This document shows positions 49,536-58,089 of a stretch of DNA of 64,000 nt, piece after piece. Origin of the DNA: Rhodococcus oryzae (GTDB lineage Bacteria > Actinomycetota > Actinomycetes > Mycobacteriales > Mycobacteriaceae); assembly GCF_005049235.1 (NCBI RefSeq), contig NZ_SUMD01000009.1, positions 165,970 to 229,969 on the forward strand. Direction: 5' to 3'. The notes under the pieces are model-generated. The model was not told where the DNA came from, did not search any database, and saw nothing but the letters and a program-made list of their open reading frames with translations. Every line of letters starts with the position of its first letter. The first letter of the stretch is position 1. A program made the translations under genes and the position numbers.

Positions 49536-50819
49536 ATGAGTGCGGTTCTGGGTGTGTCGGTGGGGTCCAGTGCCGTGCGGATGGCGCGTCCCGACGTCGC
49601 CTCCCGTCGCGGACCGGGTGGGGTCGAGGCGTTCCAGCGGCAGGTCATCGCGACGGTGCCGCACCGCGCCGAGGAGACGGCCGCCCAGTCCATCGGGGTG
49701 CTGCTCGCGCAGGGCGGCGAGACCGTCGGCGCCACCGGGGTCGCGTACGCCACGCAGCGCCAGGCCGACGCGCTGCAGCAGGCCATGGCGCGTCAGCGCC
49801 TGCACAACTACCACTTGATCCCCGCGAGCACAGCCGCGATCGTCCGGCTGGAGGCCACCGGGGAGATCTACGACTACCGGACGCTGGTCCTCTACGACCT
49901 GGGCAGCTCCGGCCTGACCGTCAGCGTGGTGGACCGGGCGTCCGGGGAGGTGCTGGCCACCGAGCGCAGCACCGAGATCGCGGGCGACTACTTCGACTGG
50001 CTGATCAGCGAACACCAGGCGGGCGCGCAGGGCATCGTCTCGCCGGTGGGCGCCGACGAGGCGACCGCGTTCAACGATCGGTGCCGCTTCGCGAAGGAGC
50101 AGCTCTCGGCCAGCGAGGCGATCGCCGTGCCGAGCGAGGCCGGGTTGATCCTGCTCTCCCGGGAGACCTTCGAATCGATGATCGTGGTGCCCGTCGAGGG
50201 CTCGGCGCGGTTCGCCCGCGGGGTGATCGCGGCGTCCGGCCGCTATCCCGATGCGGTGGTCCTGCTCGGCGGCGGCGCGCACATCCCGCTCGTGCAGTCC
50301 ATCCTGCGCACCTGGCTCAACCTTCCGACGGTGGTGCCCGCCGAACCGGAGATGGTGACGGCCCAGGGCGCGGCCATGCTGGCGACACCGGTCTCGGTGC
50401 CGGAGCCCCAGCGGATCGGCACCGATGCCCCGAGCCCGCGCCGGACCCGCGGCGCGTCCAAGCGTCAGCTCGCGATCGCGGGGGCTGCGGCCGCCGGTCT
50501 GGTCGTCGTCGCCGGTATCGGCCTGTCCATGGGGCGCGACGGTGCCAACACCACCCAGGGCGAGGGCCGCGCCACGGCCGTGACCGAGGACCGTGAGACG
50601 CCGTCCACGACGTCGGCGCCCCCGACCACCACCACGACGACACCGCCGCCGTCGACGCCCTCGCGTGCCCCTGCGTCGCCGCCCGCCGCAGAGTCGTCAT
50701 CGGCGAACCCGGCGCCGCCGGTTCCTGGCCCGCCGCCGCGGCGCTACCTGAACCTGCCGGACCCCATCCAGATCGAGGTGCCGCCGGGCGTCGAGCTGCC
50801 GCCGGGAATGGTCCGCTGA
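49536..50819 (+). CDS. Membrane-anchored Hsp70-like protein
   Basis: The 427-aa protein has an actin-like ATPase domain (about 1-290): MSAVLGVSVGSSAVRMARP, YHLIPASTAAIVRLEATGEI, LVLYDLGSSGLTVSVVDRAS, DAVVLLGGGAHIPLVQSILR. A basic linker, a span (residues 312-333) and an outer tail rich in Thr, Pro and Ser follow. The phosphate-1 loop is weakly conserved compared with DnaK and there is no substrate-binding domain. Such proteins are frequent in Mycobacteriales and their role is unknown; signalling between cytoplasm and wall is a guess. Confidence 0.78.
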   Translation: MSAVLGVSVGSSAVRMARPDVASRRGPGGVEAFQRQVIATVPHRAEETAAQSIGVLLAQGGETVGATGVAYATQRQADALQQAMARQRLHNYHLIPASTAAIVRLEATGEIYDYRTLVLYDLGSSGLTVSVVDRASGEVLATERSTEIAGDYFDWLISEHQAGAQGIVSPVGADEATAFNDRCRFAKEQLSASEAIAVPSEAGLILLSRETFESMIVVPVEGSARFARGVIAASGRYPDAVVLLGGGAHIPLVQSILRTWLNLPTVVPAEPEMVTAQGAAMLATPVSVPEPQRIGTDAPSPRRTRGASKRQLAIAGAAAAGLVVVAGIGLSMGRDGANTTQGEGRATAVTEDRETPSTTSAPPTTTTTTPPPSTPSRAPASPPAAESSSANPAPPVPGPPPRRYLNLPDPIQIEVPPGVELPPGMVR

Positions 50820-50864
50820 CGCCGGACGCCGAGCAGGCCGCGAGGCGGCGCCCCGGCCGGGGCG

Positions 50865-52151
50865 TCAGCGCGCGTGTCTTCCCCCCGACCGCCCCGTGAC
50901 CGCGCCGCCCGACCGCGGCGGGCGGGCCAGCATCACCGCGATCGCCGTGGTGAGCGGGACGGACAGGGCCAAGGCGATGCCACCGACCGAGGAGCGCACG
51001 ATCTCGATCGCGACCGCGTCACCGAGCAGCACGTCGTTGATCGAACGGCCGGCGACGCTGAAGAGCAGCAGCAGCGGCAGCGCGCCGCCGGCGTAGGCCA
51101 GCACCAGGGTGTAAACGGTGCTGGCGATGTGGTCACGGCCCACGCGCATCGCGGAGCCGAAGATCTGGCGGCGGGTGGCCTCGCGCTCGATGCCCGCGAG
51201 CTCGAACGCCGTCGAGGCCTGGGTGATGGTGACGTCGTTGAGCACACCAAGCGAGCCGATGATGAACCCGGCGAAGAGCAGGCCGGTGATGCTCACGTGC
51301 TCGATGTAGGTCTGCACGTTCGTGTTCTGTTCCTCGGACAGCCCCGTCAGGTGCGTCATCTCGATCGTGACCCACGACAGCAGCGCGGCCAGCAGCATCG
51401 ACGCCAGCGTGCCGAGCAGCGCCGAACTGGTCCGCAGGCTCACCCCGTGCGCCAGGTACAGCACCGCGTAGAGGATGGCGGCGCCGCCGACGAGGGCGAC
51501 CGGGATCGCGGGCTGGCCGTCGAGCAGGGCGGGCAGCATGAACCCGACGAGCACGCCGAAGGCGACGAGGAGCCCGAGCAGGGCGCGCACGCCCCGCCAG
51601 CGGGCGACCGCGGCGATGACGATCACGAACGCCGCGACGATCAGCAGCAGTGGCAGCCCGCGGGCGAAGTCCTCGAAGGAGTACATGGTGGCGCCGGACG
51701 GATCGGTCTGGCGTACGAGCCGGATGCTGTCCCCGACACGCAGATCCGGCTGCCCGGGGCCGGGCCCGATCTCCAGCAGCGTCGTAGTGCCCTCGTTCGG
51801 GCCGGATTCGATGTCGATGAGGCTGCGCTGGCAGTGGTAGGAGTCGTTCGGCGGAGGCTGCGGCGTACCCGTGAAGGGCCTACCGGCGGAGGCGCTTCCG
51901 CACGGCCCGATGTCCTGCAGCGTGACGGTGCCCGCCTCGGTGACCACGGCGCCACCGCCGGAGGTCTGGAAGGGCAGCGGGATGTCGATGCTGCGGCTGC
52001 TCGGCCAGAGGATGACCGCGCCGGCCAGCACCGCGATGCCGATCGCGACGAGCAGTCCGACGACCACGCGGGCCGCGACCGGGCCGACCGGGATCGGCCC
52101 GCTGTGGCCGTGGCCGTGTCCATGTCCGTGGCCGTTTCGCAGCTCTGTCAC
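50865..52151 (-). CDS. YibE/F-like membrane protein with His-rich N-terminus
   Basis: From GTG 52151 the 428-aa protein starts TELRNGHGHGHGHGHSG, a histidine tract likely to bind metal. A first span follows (VVVGLLVAIGIAVLAGAVIL), an outer loop with cysteines (GPCGSA, YHCQRS), and then seven or so spans with the YibE/F pattern (FIIGSLGVLNDVTITQASTA, GSAMRVGRDHIASTVYTLVL). YibE/F function is not established. The much longer open frame upstream is non-coding. Confidence 0.8.
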   Translation of the reverse strand: MTELRNGHGHGHGHGHSGPIPVGPVAARVVVGLLVAIGIAVLAGAVILWPSSRSIDIPLPFQTSGGGAVVTEAGTVTLQDIGPCGSASAGRPFTGTPQPPPNDSYHCQRSLIDIESGPNEGTTTLLEIGPGPGQPDLRVGDSIRLVRQTDPSGATMYSFEDFARGLPLLLIVAAFVIVIAAVARWRGVRALLGLLVAFGVLVGFMLPALLDGQPAIPVALVGGAAILYAVLYLAHGVSLRTSSALLGTLASMLLAALLSWVTIEMTHLTGLSEEQNTNVQTYIEHVSITGLLFAGFIIGSLGVLNDVTITQASTAFELAGIEREATRRQIFGSAMRVGRDHIASTVYTLVLAYAGGALPLLLLFSVAGRSINDVLLGDAVAIEIVRSSVGGIALALSVPLTTAIAVMLARPPRSGGAVTGRSGGRHAR

Positions 52152-52316
52152 GTTGGCCTGCTCGCCCGGGTGGTGGCCGCGCGGCCCTGTCGACGCATCC
52201 GGCCAGGGTACCGACCTCGGGTGGCCGGAAGGGTCGCCCGCTCCCGCGCCCTTGAGCGCCGCCTGGAACGGCTCGGCCTCCGACGGCGATGTACCCGGTG
52301 ACCGCTGACGCCGACG

Positions 52317-52979
52317 ATGGGGGACCGCACTGTGGACGTGGCCACGCGAACCGGGGTGCGCTCGGTGGCCCTGGTCCTTTTGACTCTGGTCGTGTCCACC
52401 GCGTGTGGGGCGCCGGACGTGGATCACTCTGTCGGCGGGGCGCACGAGGTGCGGTGTCAACAGTTCGAGTCGTTCTCGGGGCGGCTCCTCGTGGGCGATT
52501 CGCCGTCGCTGCCGACCGTGCCCGACGTGGCGCCCCTGCCCAGCTTGTTGCCAGTGGAACCCGGAGTGCCCCCGTTGCCCGCCCCGGTCGTACCGACTCT
52601 GGATTCGATCGAGATCGAGCAGACCGCCGCCGCGGACACCATCGTTTTCGGCCTCGGCGGCGACGGCCCGATGGGGTGGACCGCCCGATTCGTGCAGTTG
52701 CCGCTCCTGCACGGCACGGATGACCCCGTATCGATCTCGGGCGCGTGCGTTCTGCAGATCGACCTGACCGGCGTGGACTCGAACATCGACGCGTTGCGGC
52801 GCGAGGTCCCGATGCGGTTGTCGCCCGAAGGCGAGGGATCCTCCGTGCTCGAGGTACTGAGCTACCCGCGCAGCACCGAGTTGATGCAGTCCTTCGTGGG
52901 AACGCTGAGCGGTACGCCGACGGTCACGATCGAGGCGTCGATCGACCGCTCCGCCATCACGGTCTCGATTTCGTCCTGA
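52317..52979 (+). CDS. Lipoprotein (220 aa)
   Basis: The signal ends in a lipobox (VALVLLTLVVSTACGAPD). The mature domain has CQQFESFSGRLL and FGLGGDGPMGWTARFVQLPL, VSISGACVLQIDLTGVDSNI, a beta-rich outer domain with two cysteines. Starts at ATG 52317 or GTG 52332 are possible. Family unknown. It is divergent from the YibE/F gene. Confidence 0.72.
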   Translation: MGDRTVDVATRTGVRSVALVLLTLVVSTACGAPDVDHSVGGAHEVRCQQFESFSGRLLVGDSPSLPTVPDVAPLPSLLPVEPGVPPLPAPVVPTLDSIEIEQTAAADTIVFGLGGDGPMGWTARFVQLPLLHGTDDPVSISGACVLQIDLTGVDSNIDALRREVPMRLSPEGEGSSVLEVLSYPRSTELMQSFVGTLSGTPTVTIEASIDRSAITVSISS

Positions 52980-53410
52980 GAACGTTGCCTCTGTGTGGCT
53001 TTTTTGTGGCTTCGTATGTTTCAATTGTGCCGCGCACACGATGCGGAACACGCCGAAACCAGCGCCGGGGGGCGCATGCTCGGTGGGGGGAGACCCGGGT
53101 GCGCGAGTGGTCAGCGCCGACTTCGGGGAAGTTTTGCAGCGGTGGCGGGGAACAGGGGGGTGTGTCCCCGCCACCGACCCGATTGCCCACAGGGGGGGGA
53201 GGGGCAATCGGGCTTGCTGGACACACAAGGTGTCTGGTGTGAATGTACATGGCCCGGATCTGACTGTCATCGTGGGGGGTAGTCGGCCGTCCAGTTAGCC
53301 TCCGGGGTGACGTTGCGAGGCCGTTCGAAGCGGAAACCTCGCCGCACCGACACCCGAGAGAGGAGCGCGGTCCCGGGGCCACCCATGGTGAGCGCGGGTT
53401 CTGCCACCTG
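52980..53410. other. 431-bp intergenic region upstream of the P450
   Basis: No gene is supported. It contains two tandem 11-bp hairpins (53141-53212, listed apart) and a G-rich run. The P450 promoter should lie at its right end. Confidence 0.4.
53141..53212. repeat. Two tandem 11-bp hairpins
   Basis: GGTGGCGGGGA pairs with TCCCCGCCACC (53141-53151/53165-53175). CCCGATTGCCC pairs with GGGCAATCGGG (53178-53188/53202-53212). Both loops are 13 bases long and contain G runs. They may be terminators of the lipoprotein gene or a structured leader of the P450 gene. Confidence 0.8.
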
Positions 53411-54844
53411 ATGGAGACACGACCGATTCCGCACCCACCGCGCCGCATCCCCCTCCTGGGCGACATCCTCGGGATGGACCGTGATGCGCCCAGTCAGGGC
53501 ACGCTGCGGCAACACCGACGGCTCGGGCCGATCTATCAGCGCGTCATCGTCGGCACCACGCTCACGTTCGTGACCGGTGCGGAGCTGGTGGAGGAGATCA
53601 ACGACGAGAAGCGGTTCCGCAAGCACGTCGGCCGGCCGCTGGCGAAGCTGCGGACCCTCGTCTCCGACGGTCTGTTCACCGCCTTCCACCACGAGCCGAG
53701 CTGGTCGAAGGCGCACAACATCCTGATGCCGGGATTCACCCGTGATGCGATGCGCGGTTACCACCAGACGATGCTGGAGACCACCCGCGAGCTGATCACC
53801 CGCTGGGACGAGCACGCCACCGCGGAGTTCGTCGACGTACCCGCGGAGATGAGCAAGCTGACGCTCGAGATGATCGGCCGCGCCGGGTTCGGGTACAGCT
53901 TCGACTCGTTTGGCCGCGCGCACGGCGATCAGGAGGACCCGTTCGTCGGGGCCATGTTGCGGGCGCTGCGGCACGCGGAGCAGACCGCGATCCCGATCCC
54001 GTTCCGGGGGCTGTTCGCGGGCAAGGCGGAGCGGCAGAATGACGCCGACATCGCGTACGTGGCGAGCGTCGTCGACGAGGTGATCGCCGAGCGTCGGGCG
54101 AACGGGAGCGGAGCGACGGGGGACGTCGGCGAGACCCGCCGCCCCGACCTGCTGGATCTGATGCTGGACTCGGCCGACCCCGAGACGGGCGAGCGGCTCG
54201 ACGAGGTGAACATCCGCAATCAGGTGCTGACCTTCCTTGTCGCGGGGCACGAGACCTCGGCCAATGCCTTGGCGTTCGCGCTGCACTTCCTGGCGCAGAA
54301 TCCGGAGATCGCGGCCAGGGCGCGGGCCGAGGTGGAGTCGCTGTGGCCCGGCGCCGATCAGCCGGAGGTCTCCTTCGAGCAGGTCGCGAAGCTGCGCTAC
54401 GTGCGGCGGGTGGTGGACGAGACGATGCGGCTGTGGCCGACCGCCCCTGGCTACTTCCGAGAGGCCGTCGCCGACACCACGATCGGCGGTGATGGCGATG
54501 GTGGGGGCTACGGGTTCGCGGAGAACGATTGGGCCTTCGTGCTGGTGCTCGGCCTGCACCGCGATCCGGTCTGGGGTCCCGACGTCGAGAGCTTCGACCC
54601 CGACCGGTTCCTGCCGGAGAACGTGCGTGCCCGCCCCGGGCACGTCTACAAGCCCTTCGGCACGGGGCTGCGGGCGTGCATCGGCCGCCAGTTCGCGCTG
54701 CACGAGATGGTGCTGGCGCTGGCGCTGCTCGTGCACCGCTACGACCTCGAGCCGGAACCCGGCTACGAGCTCACGGTCAAGGAGCAGCTCACCCTCAAGC
54801 CGGACGGGTTCCGGCTGCGGGTGCGCCGCCGGGTCAGTCCGTGA
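53411..54844 (+). CDS. Cytochrome P450, stand-alone CYP102-like heme domain
   Basis: This 477-aa protein resembles the heme domain of the fatty-acid hydroxylases CYP102/P450BM3: PIPHPPRRIPLLGDILGMDR, RFRKHVGRPLAKLRTLVSDG, LFTAFHHEPSWSKAHNILMP. The I-helix has AGHETSAN, the ExxR motif is ETMR, and the heme loop is FGTGLRACIG with Cys423. The fused diflavin reductase of true CYP102 is absent, so separate redox partners must serve it. Its 3' end overlaps the convergent XRE gene by 11 bp. Fatty-acid or lipid hydroxylation is the best guess. Confidence 0.9.
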   Translation: METRPIPHPPRRIPLLGDILGMDRDAPSQGTLRQHRRLGPIYQRVIVGTTLTFVTGAELVEEINDEKRFRKHVGRPLAKLRTLVSDGLFTAFHHEPSWSKAHNILMPGFTRDAMRGYHQTMLETTRELITRWDEHATAEFVDVPAEMSKLTLEMIGRAGFGYSFDSFGRAHGDQEDPFVGAMLRALRHAEQTAIPIPFRGLFAGKAERQNDADIAYVASVVDEVIAERRANGSGATGDVGETRRPDLLDLMLDSADPETGERLDEVNIRNQVLTFLVAGHETSANALAFALHFLAQNPEIAARARAEVESLWPGADQPEVSFEQVAKLRYVRRVVDETMRLWPTAPGYFREAVADTTIGGDGDGGGYGFAENDWAFVLVLGLHRDPVWGPDVESFDPDRFLPENVRARPGHVYKPFGTGLRACIGRQFALHEMVLALALLVHRYDLEPEPGYELTVKEQLTLKPDGFRLRVRRRVSP

Positions 54845-55505
54845 GCCGCGCCAGCCGTCGGCGGAACCTCGACTCGAGTTCGGCGTCCGCGTCGATCGGC
54901 CGGCCTGCCAGCCAGCGGCGGTAGAGCCTTTCCTCGGCGTCGGCCTGGTCGTCGCCGATCGGTTCGTCGAGGTGCTGCCCGAAGGCGAACTCGATCAGGG
55001 CGGGCACCGGGACCCCCGGGCCGCCGTTGCGCTCGAGCATGTCGGTGACGTACACGCCGGTGATCCGGGAGATGGCCGCATTGAGGGCGTCGGTGGCCTC
55101 GTCGAACTCGTCCTCGGTGACCTCGGACCACCGGCCCCGGAACGAATTGAGTGTGGCGTGCGGGGCCAGCAGGTCGGCGATCATCTCGACGGACACCGCG
55201 ACGGAGTCGGGCCCGAACTCGGTGGCGCCGCGGGGTCTGCCCGGGACGCGGCCGGGCTCGGCCTCGAGTGGGTGGGGGACGCCGCCGAGCAGGGTGCGGG
55301 CGGCGCTGCCCGCGGCCCAGTTCAGACCGGTGTCGAGGCGTCGGAGGGTGCGCTGGCTGGGCTCGGGGCCGGTGCCGTTCTCGGCCCGCGTCTGGGCCGC
55401 GTCGGACGGGCCACCCACTGCCCGGACCTCGTCCTGGGTCAGGTTCAGGGCGCGGCGGCGTTCGGAGACGAATCTGCCGAAGCGCGCTCTGCTCTCGGAG
55501 ACCAT
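54834..55505 (-). CDS. XRE-family regulator with a C-terminal sensor domain
   Basis: This 223-aa protein starts with an HTH (FGRFVSERRRALNLTQDEVR, GGPSDAAQTRAENGTGPEPS). A helical region follows (DEFDEATDALNAAISRITGV, YVTDMLERNGGPGVPVPALI). The recognition helix is less regular than in classic Cro/CI proteins. The gene converges on the P450 gene with a small overlap. Function unknown; local regulation is possible. Confidence 0.75.
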   Translation of the reverse strand: MVSESRARFGRFVSERRRALNLTQDEVRAVGGPSDAAQTRAENGTGPEPSQRTLRRLDTGLNWAAGSAARTLLGGVPHPLEAEPGRVPGRPRGATEFGPDSVAVSVEMIADLLAPHATLNSFRGRWSEVTEDEFDEATDALNAAISRITGVYVTDMLERNGGPGVPVPALIEFAFGQHLDEPIGDDQADAEERLYRRWLAGRPIDADAELESRFRRRLARLTD

Positions 55506-55589
55506 GAGGTCACCCTATGTTGTCTGGGTCACCCAACCAACATCGAGACCATGGATTTGTCGCTTGTTTGTGGCTTTTGACGGGCCGAT

Positions 55590-56219
55590 TCAGAAGCTCT
55601 CGCGGTGCACGGCCTCGGAGAGCGGCCTACCGTCCCGCCAGCCGAACCGCACCAGGTCGGGGGTCTCCTGGAACTCCGACACCGGGCCGACACACAGCCA
55701 GGCGATGGGCCGCACCGGGGACGGGATCCCGACCAGCTCGGTGAGGTAGTCCTCCTCGTAGAACGAGACCCAGCCGACGCCGATGCCCTCGGCAACCGCG
55801 GCCAGCCAGATGTTCTGGATCGCGAGCACCGCGGAGAACACGCCGGTGTCCTCGACGGTGTGCCTGCCGAGCACGTTGGCGCCGCCGCGGCCGGCGTCGT
55901 AGGTCACCACCACGCCGGTGCCGGACTCCTGGATGCCCTCGATCTTGATCGGGTCGAAGGTGGCGCGGCGCTCCGGCGGCAGCGAGTCGGCGAAGTTCCG
56001 CCTGCAGCCCGCGACGTGCTCGGCGAAGGTGTCGAGCGTCTCGGGTTTCTGCACGACGACGAAGTCCCATGGCTGGGTGTTGCCGACGCTGGGCGCGCAG
56101 TGTCCGGCCTGCAGGATCCGGGTCAGCTGCTCCTCGGAGACCCGCTCACCCGTGAACTCGGCGCGCACGTCGCGGCGCATCCGGATGGCGTCGTAGACCG
56201 AGAGCGGCTCGCCGGTCAT
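55590..56219 (-). CDS. bluB: 5,6-dimethylbenzimidazole synthase (BluB)
   Basis: The 209-aa nitroreductase-fold protein has AIRMRRDVRAEFTGERVSEE, ILQAGHCAPSVGNTQPWDFV, VEDTGVFSAVLAIQNIWLAA and GIGVGWVSFYEED, matching BluB. BluB breaks down reduced FMN with oxygen to give DMB, the lower ligand of cobalamin. Start ATG 56219; the frame extends upstream without coding character. No other cobalamin gene is near. A related nitroreductase remains possible. Confidence 0.85.
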   Translation of the reverse strand: MTGEPLSVYDAIRMRRDVRAEFTGERVSEEQLTRILQAGHCAPSVGNTQPWDFVVVQKPETLDTFAEHVAGCRRNFADSLPPERRATFDPIKIEGIQESGTGVVVTYDAGRGGANVLGRHTVEDTGVFSAVLAIQNIWLAAVAEGIGVGWVSFYEEDYLTELVGIPSPVRPIAWLCVGPVSEFQETPDLVRFGWRDGRPLSEAVHRESF

Positions 56220-56315
56220 GCGATCTGTCCTGCTGGGAAATTCCGAGGTGCGCACACCCCACTGACGGTAGCCGATCGGACGCCTTGGCCGCCGTGGCGC
56301 ACCCTCGACGAGGAC

Positions 56316-56385
56316 GCACACACGGTGACGAGTTCGCACACGTTCTGGGCGTACAAACGGTGTGCGATCTCGTCAACGTGTGTGC
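56316..56385. repeat. Palindromic 70-bp element, copy A
   Basis: GCACACACGGTGACGAGTTC is repeated in reverse complement (GATCTCGTCAACGTGTGTGC). The arms pair at about 26 of 28 positions around a short centre. Two similar elements are at 61514 and 62670. It lies between bluB and a small secreted protein gene. Confidence 0.8.
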
Positions 56386-56427
56386 GACGCCGGTAACGCT
56401 TCGCCTGCTCCGGTCGGTAGACCGAGT

Positions 56428-56643
56428 GTGAACAGGATTCGAGTTGCCTTGACACTGTTGCTCGTCGGCGTGCTGTCGCTCCTCGGTTCGGGAGTTGCGG
56501 CGGCGAACCCTCCGGGGCCGGACCCGTTGGCGGGGGTACCGGAATCGCTGCGACCGATCGCCGGTGCCGTCATCGTGTTCCTCGGCAACGTCTGGAACGC
56601 CTTCGCCGACGTGGCGAACTTCATCATGTTCGGTTCGAGCTGA
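56428..56643 (+). CDS. Small exported protein (71 aa)
   Basis: GTG 56428 opens a signal peptide (IRVALTLLLVGVLSLLGSGV, cleavage near AAAN). The short mature part is PPGPDPLAGVPESLRPIAGA, VIVFLGNVWNAFADVANFIM. The mature part is hydrophobic and amphipathic, so a small envelope protein is likely. It resembles small exported proteins of Mycobacteriales. Family not recognised. Confidence 0.65.
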   Translation: MNRIRVALTLLLVGVLSLLGSGVAAANPPGPDPLAGVPESLRPIAGAVIVFLGNVWNAFADVANFIMFGSS

Positions 56644-56665
56644 CGCCCGCGCCGAAGCGCTCCCG

Positions 56666-57922
56666 CTACTGGCTGTAGCCCGCGAGGAAGTTGCCGAACC
56701 GCTCGATCGCGACGGCCAGGTCGCGGGCCCACGGCAGGGTCACGATCCGCAGGTGGTCGTGGTTGGGCCAGTTGAACCCGGTGCCCTGGACGACCAGGAT
56801 CTTCTCCTGCAGCAGCAGGTCAAGGACCAGCTTGGCGTCGTCGCGGATCTCGTAGACGTTGGGGTCGAGCCGGGGGAAGGCGTACAGCGCGCCCTTCGGC
56901 CGCACGCAGGTGACGCCGGGGATCATGTTCAGCCGCTCCCAGGCGACGTCGCGCTGCTCGAGCAGTCGGCCGCCGGGCAGGATCAGTTCCTCGATGCTCT
57001 GGTGCCCGCCGAGCGCCACCTGGATGGCGTGCTGCGCGGGCACGTTCGGGCACAGCCGCATCGAGGCGAGCAGGTCGATGCCCTCCAGGAAGCTCGCCGC
57101 GTGGTCCTTCGGGCCGGTGATGGCCAGCCAGCCCGAGCGGTACCCGGCCACCCGGTAGGCCTTGGACAGGCCGTTGAAGGTCAGGCAGAGCAGGTCAGGT
57201 GCGAGGGTCGCCAGCGAGATGTGCTTGGCGTCGTCGTAGAGGATCTTGTCGTAGATCTCGTCGGCGAGGAGCAGTAGCTGGTGCTTGCGGGCCAGCGCGA
57301 CGATCTGGCTCAGCACCTCGGCCGTGTAGACGGCACCGGTCGGGTTGTTCGGGTTGATCACCACGATCGCCTTGGTGCGCGGGGTGATCTTCGATTCGAT
57401 ATCGGCGATGTCCGGGTTCCAGCCGTCGGACTCGTCGCACAGGTAGTGCACCGGGGTGCCGCCCGCGAGGCTGGTCGTCGCGGTCCAGAGCGGGTAGTCG
57501 GGCGCCGGGATCAGCACCTCGTCGCCGTTGTCGAGCAGCGCCTGCATCGTCATCGTGATCAGCTCGGACACGCCGTTGCCGAGGTAGACGTCGTCGACGT
57601 CGAGGTCGGGGAAGCCCGGTACCAGCTCGTAGCGGGTGACGATGGCGCGGCGGGCGGACAGGATGCCCTTGGAGTCGGAGTAGCCCTGCGCGGTGGGAAG
57701 CGCGGCGATCATGTCGCGCATGATCACGTCGGGCGCCTCGAACCCGAAGGGCGCCGGGTTGCCGATGTTCAGCTTGAGGATGCGGTGGCCCTCGGCCTCG
57801 AGCCGGGCGGCGTGCGCGTGTACCGGTCCACGGATCTCGTACAGCACGTTCTGCAGCTTCGCGGACTGGTTGAGCACGCGCGGCTGGATGTGGGTGTGGT
57901 GGGAGGGCTCCGAGACGGTCAC
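56666..57922 (-). CDS. PLP-dependent aminotransferase (AlaA/AspC type)
   Basis: The 418-aa class I aminotransferase starts at GTG 57922. It contains LNIGNPAPFGFEAPDVIMRD, NPNNPTG, the PLP lysine region FNGLSKAYRVAGYRSGW, and a substrate-binding Arg near NHDHLRIVTLPW. It resembles alanine/2-oxoglutarate aminotransferases, and Rv0337c (aspC) lies in the same region of the M. tuberculosis genome. It transfers amino groups between amino acids and 2-oxo acids in the cytoplasm. Alanine as main substrate is inferred. Confidence 0.9.
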   Translation of the reverse strand: MTVSEPSHHTHIQPRVLNQSAKLQNVLYEIRGPVHAHAARLEAEGHRILKLNIGNPAPFGFEAPDVIMRDMIAALPTAQGYSDSKGILSARRAIVTRYELVPGFPDLDVDDVYLGNGVSELITMTMQALLDNGDEVLIPAPDYPLWTATTSLAGGTPVHYLCDESDGWNPDIADIESKITPRTKAIVVINPNNPTGAVYTAEVLSQIVALARKHQLLLLADEIYDKILYDDAKHISLATLAPDLLCLTFNGLSKAYRVAGYRSGWLAITGPKDHAASFLEGIDLLASMRLCPNVPAQHAIQVALGGHQSIEELILPGGRLLEQRDVAWERLNMIPGVTCVRPKGALYAFPRLDPNVYEIRDDAKLVLDLLLQEKILVVQGTGFNWPNHDHLRIVTLPWARDLAVAIERFGNFLAGYSQ

Positions 57923-58089
57923 CGGTCCATGGTGCCACCCCGGTTCAAGCGGATTTCTCCCGCTACCCCGCATGTGGTTCAGGTAACGGGCTGATCGGAC
58001 GCGGTCCGCACCACCAAATCGTTGTTCGGCGGCACCGGGGAAGAGGACCCTGAAAGGCGGAACGAACTCCGCACGGAGGTGGCATTCCC

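Noticed and set aside
50865..53270. Extending the YibE/F-like protein to the full 801-codon frame
   Set aside because: Upstream of GTG 52151 the frame is antisense to the lipoprotein gene and lacks coding character. The His-rich start and first membrane span fit a normal N-terminus at 52151.
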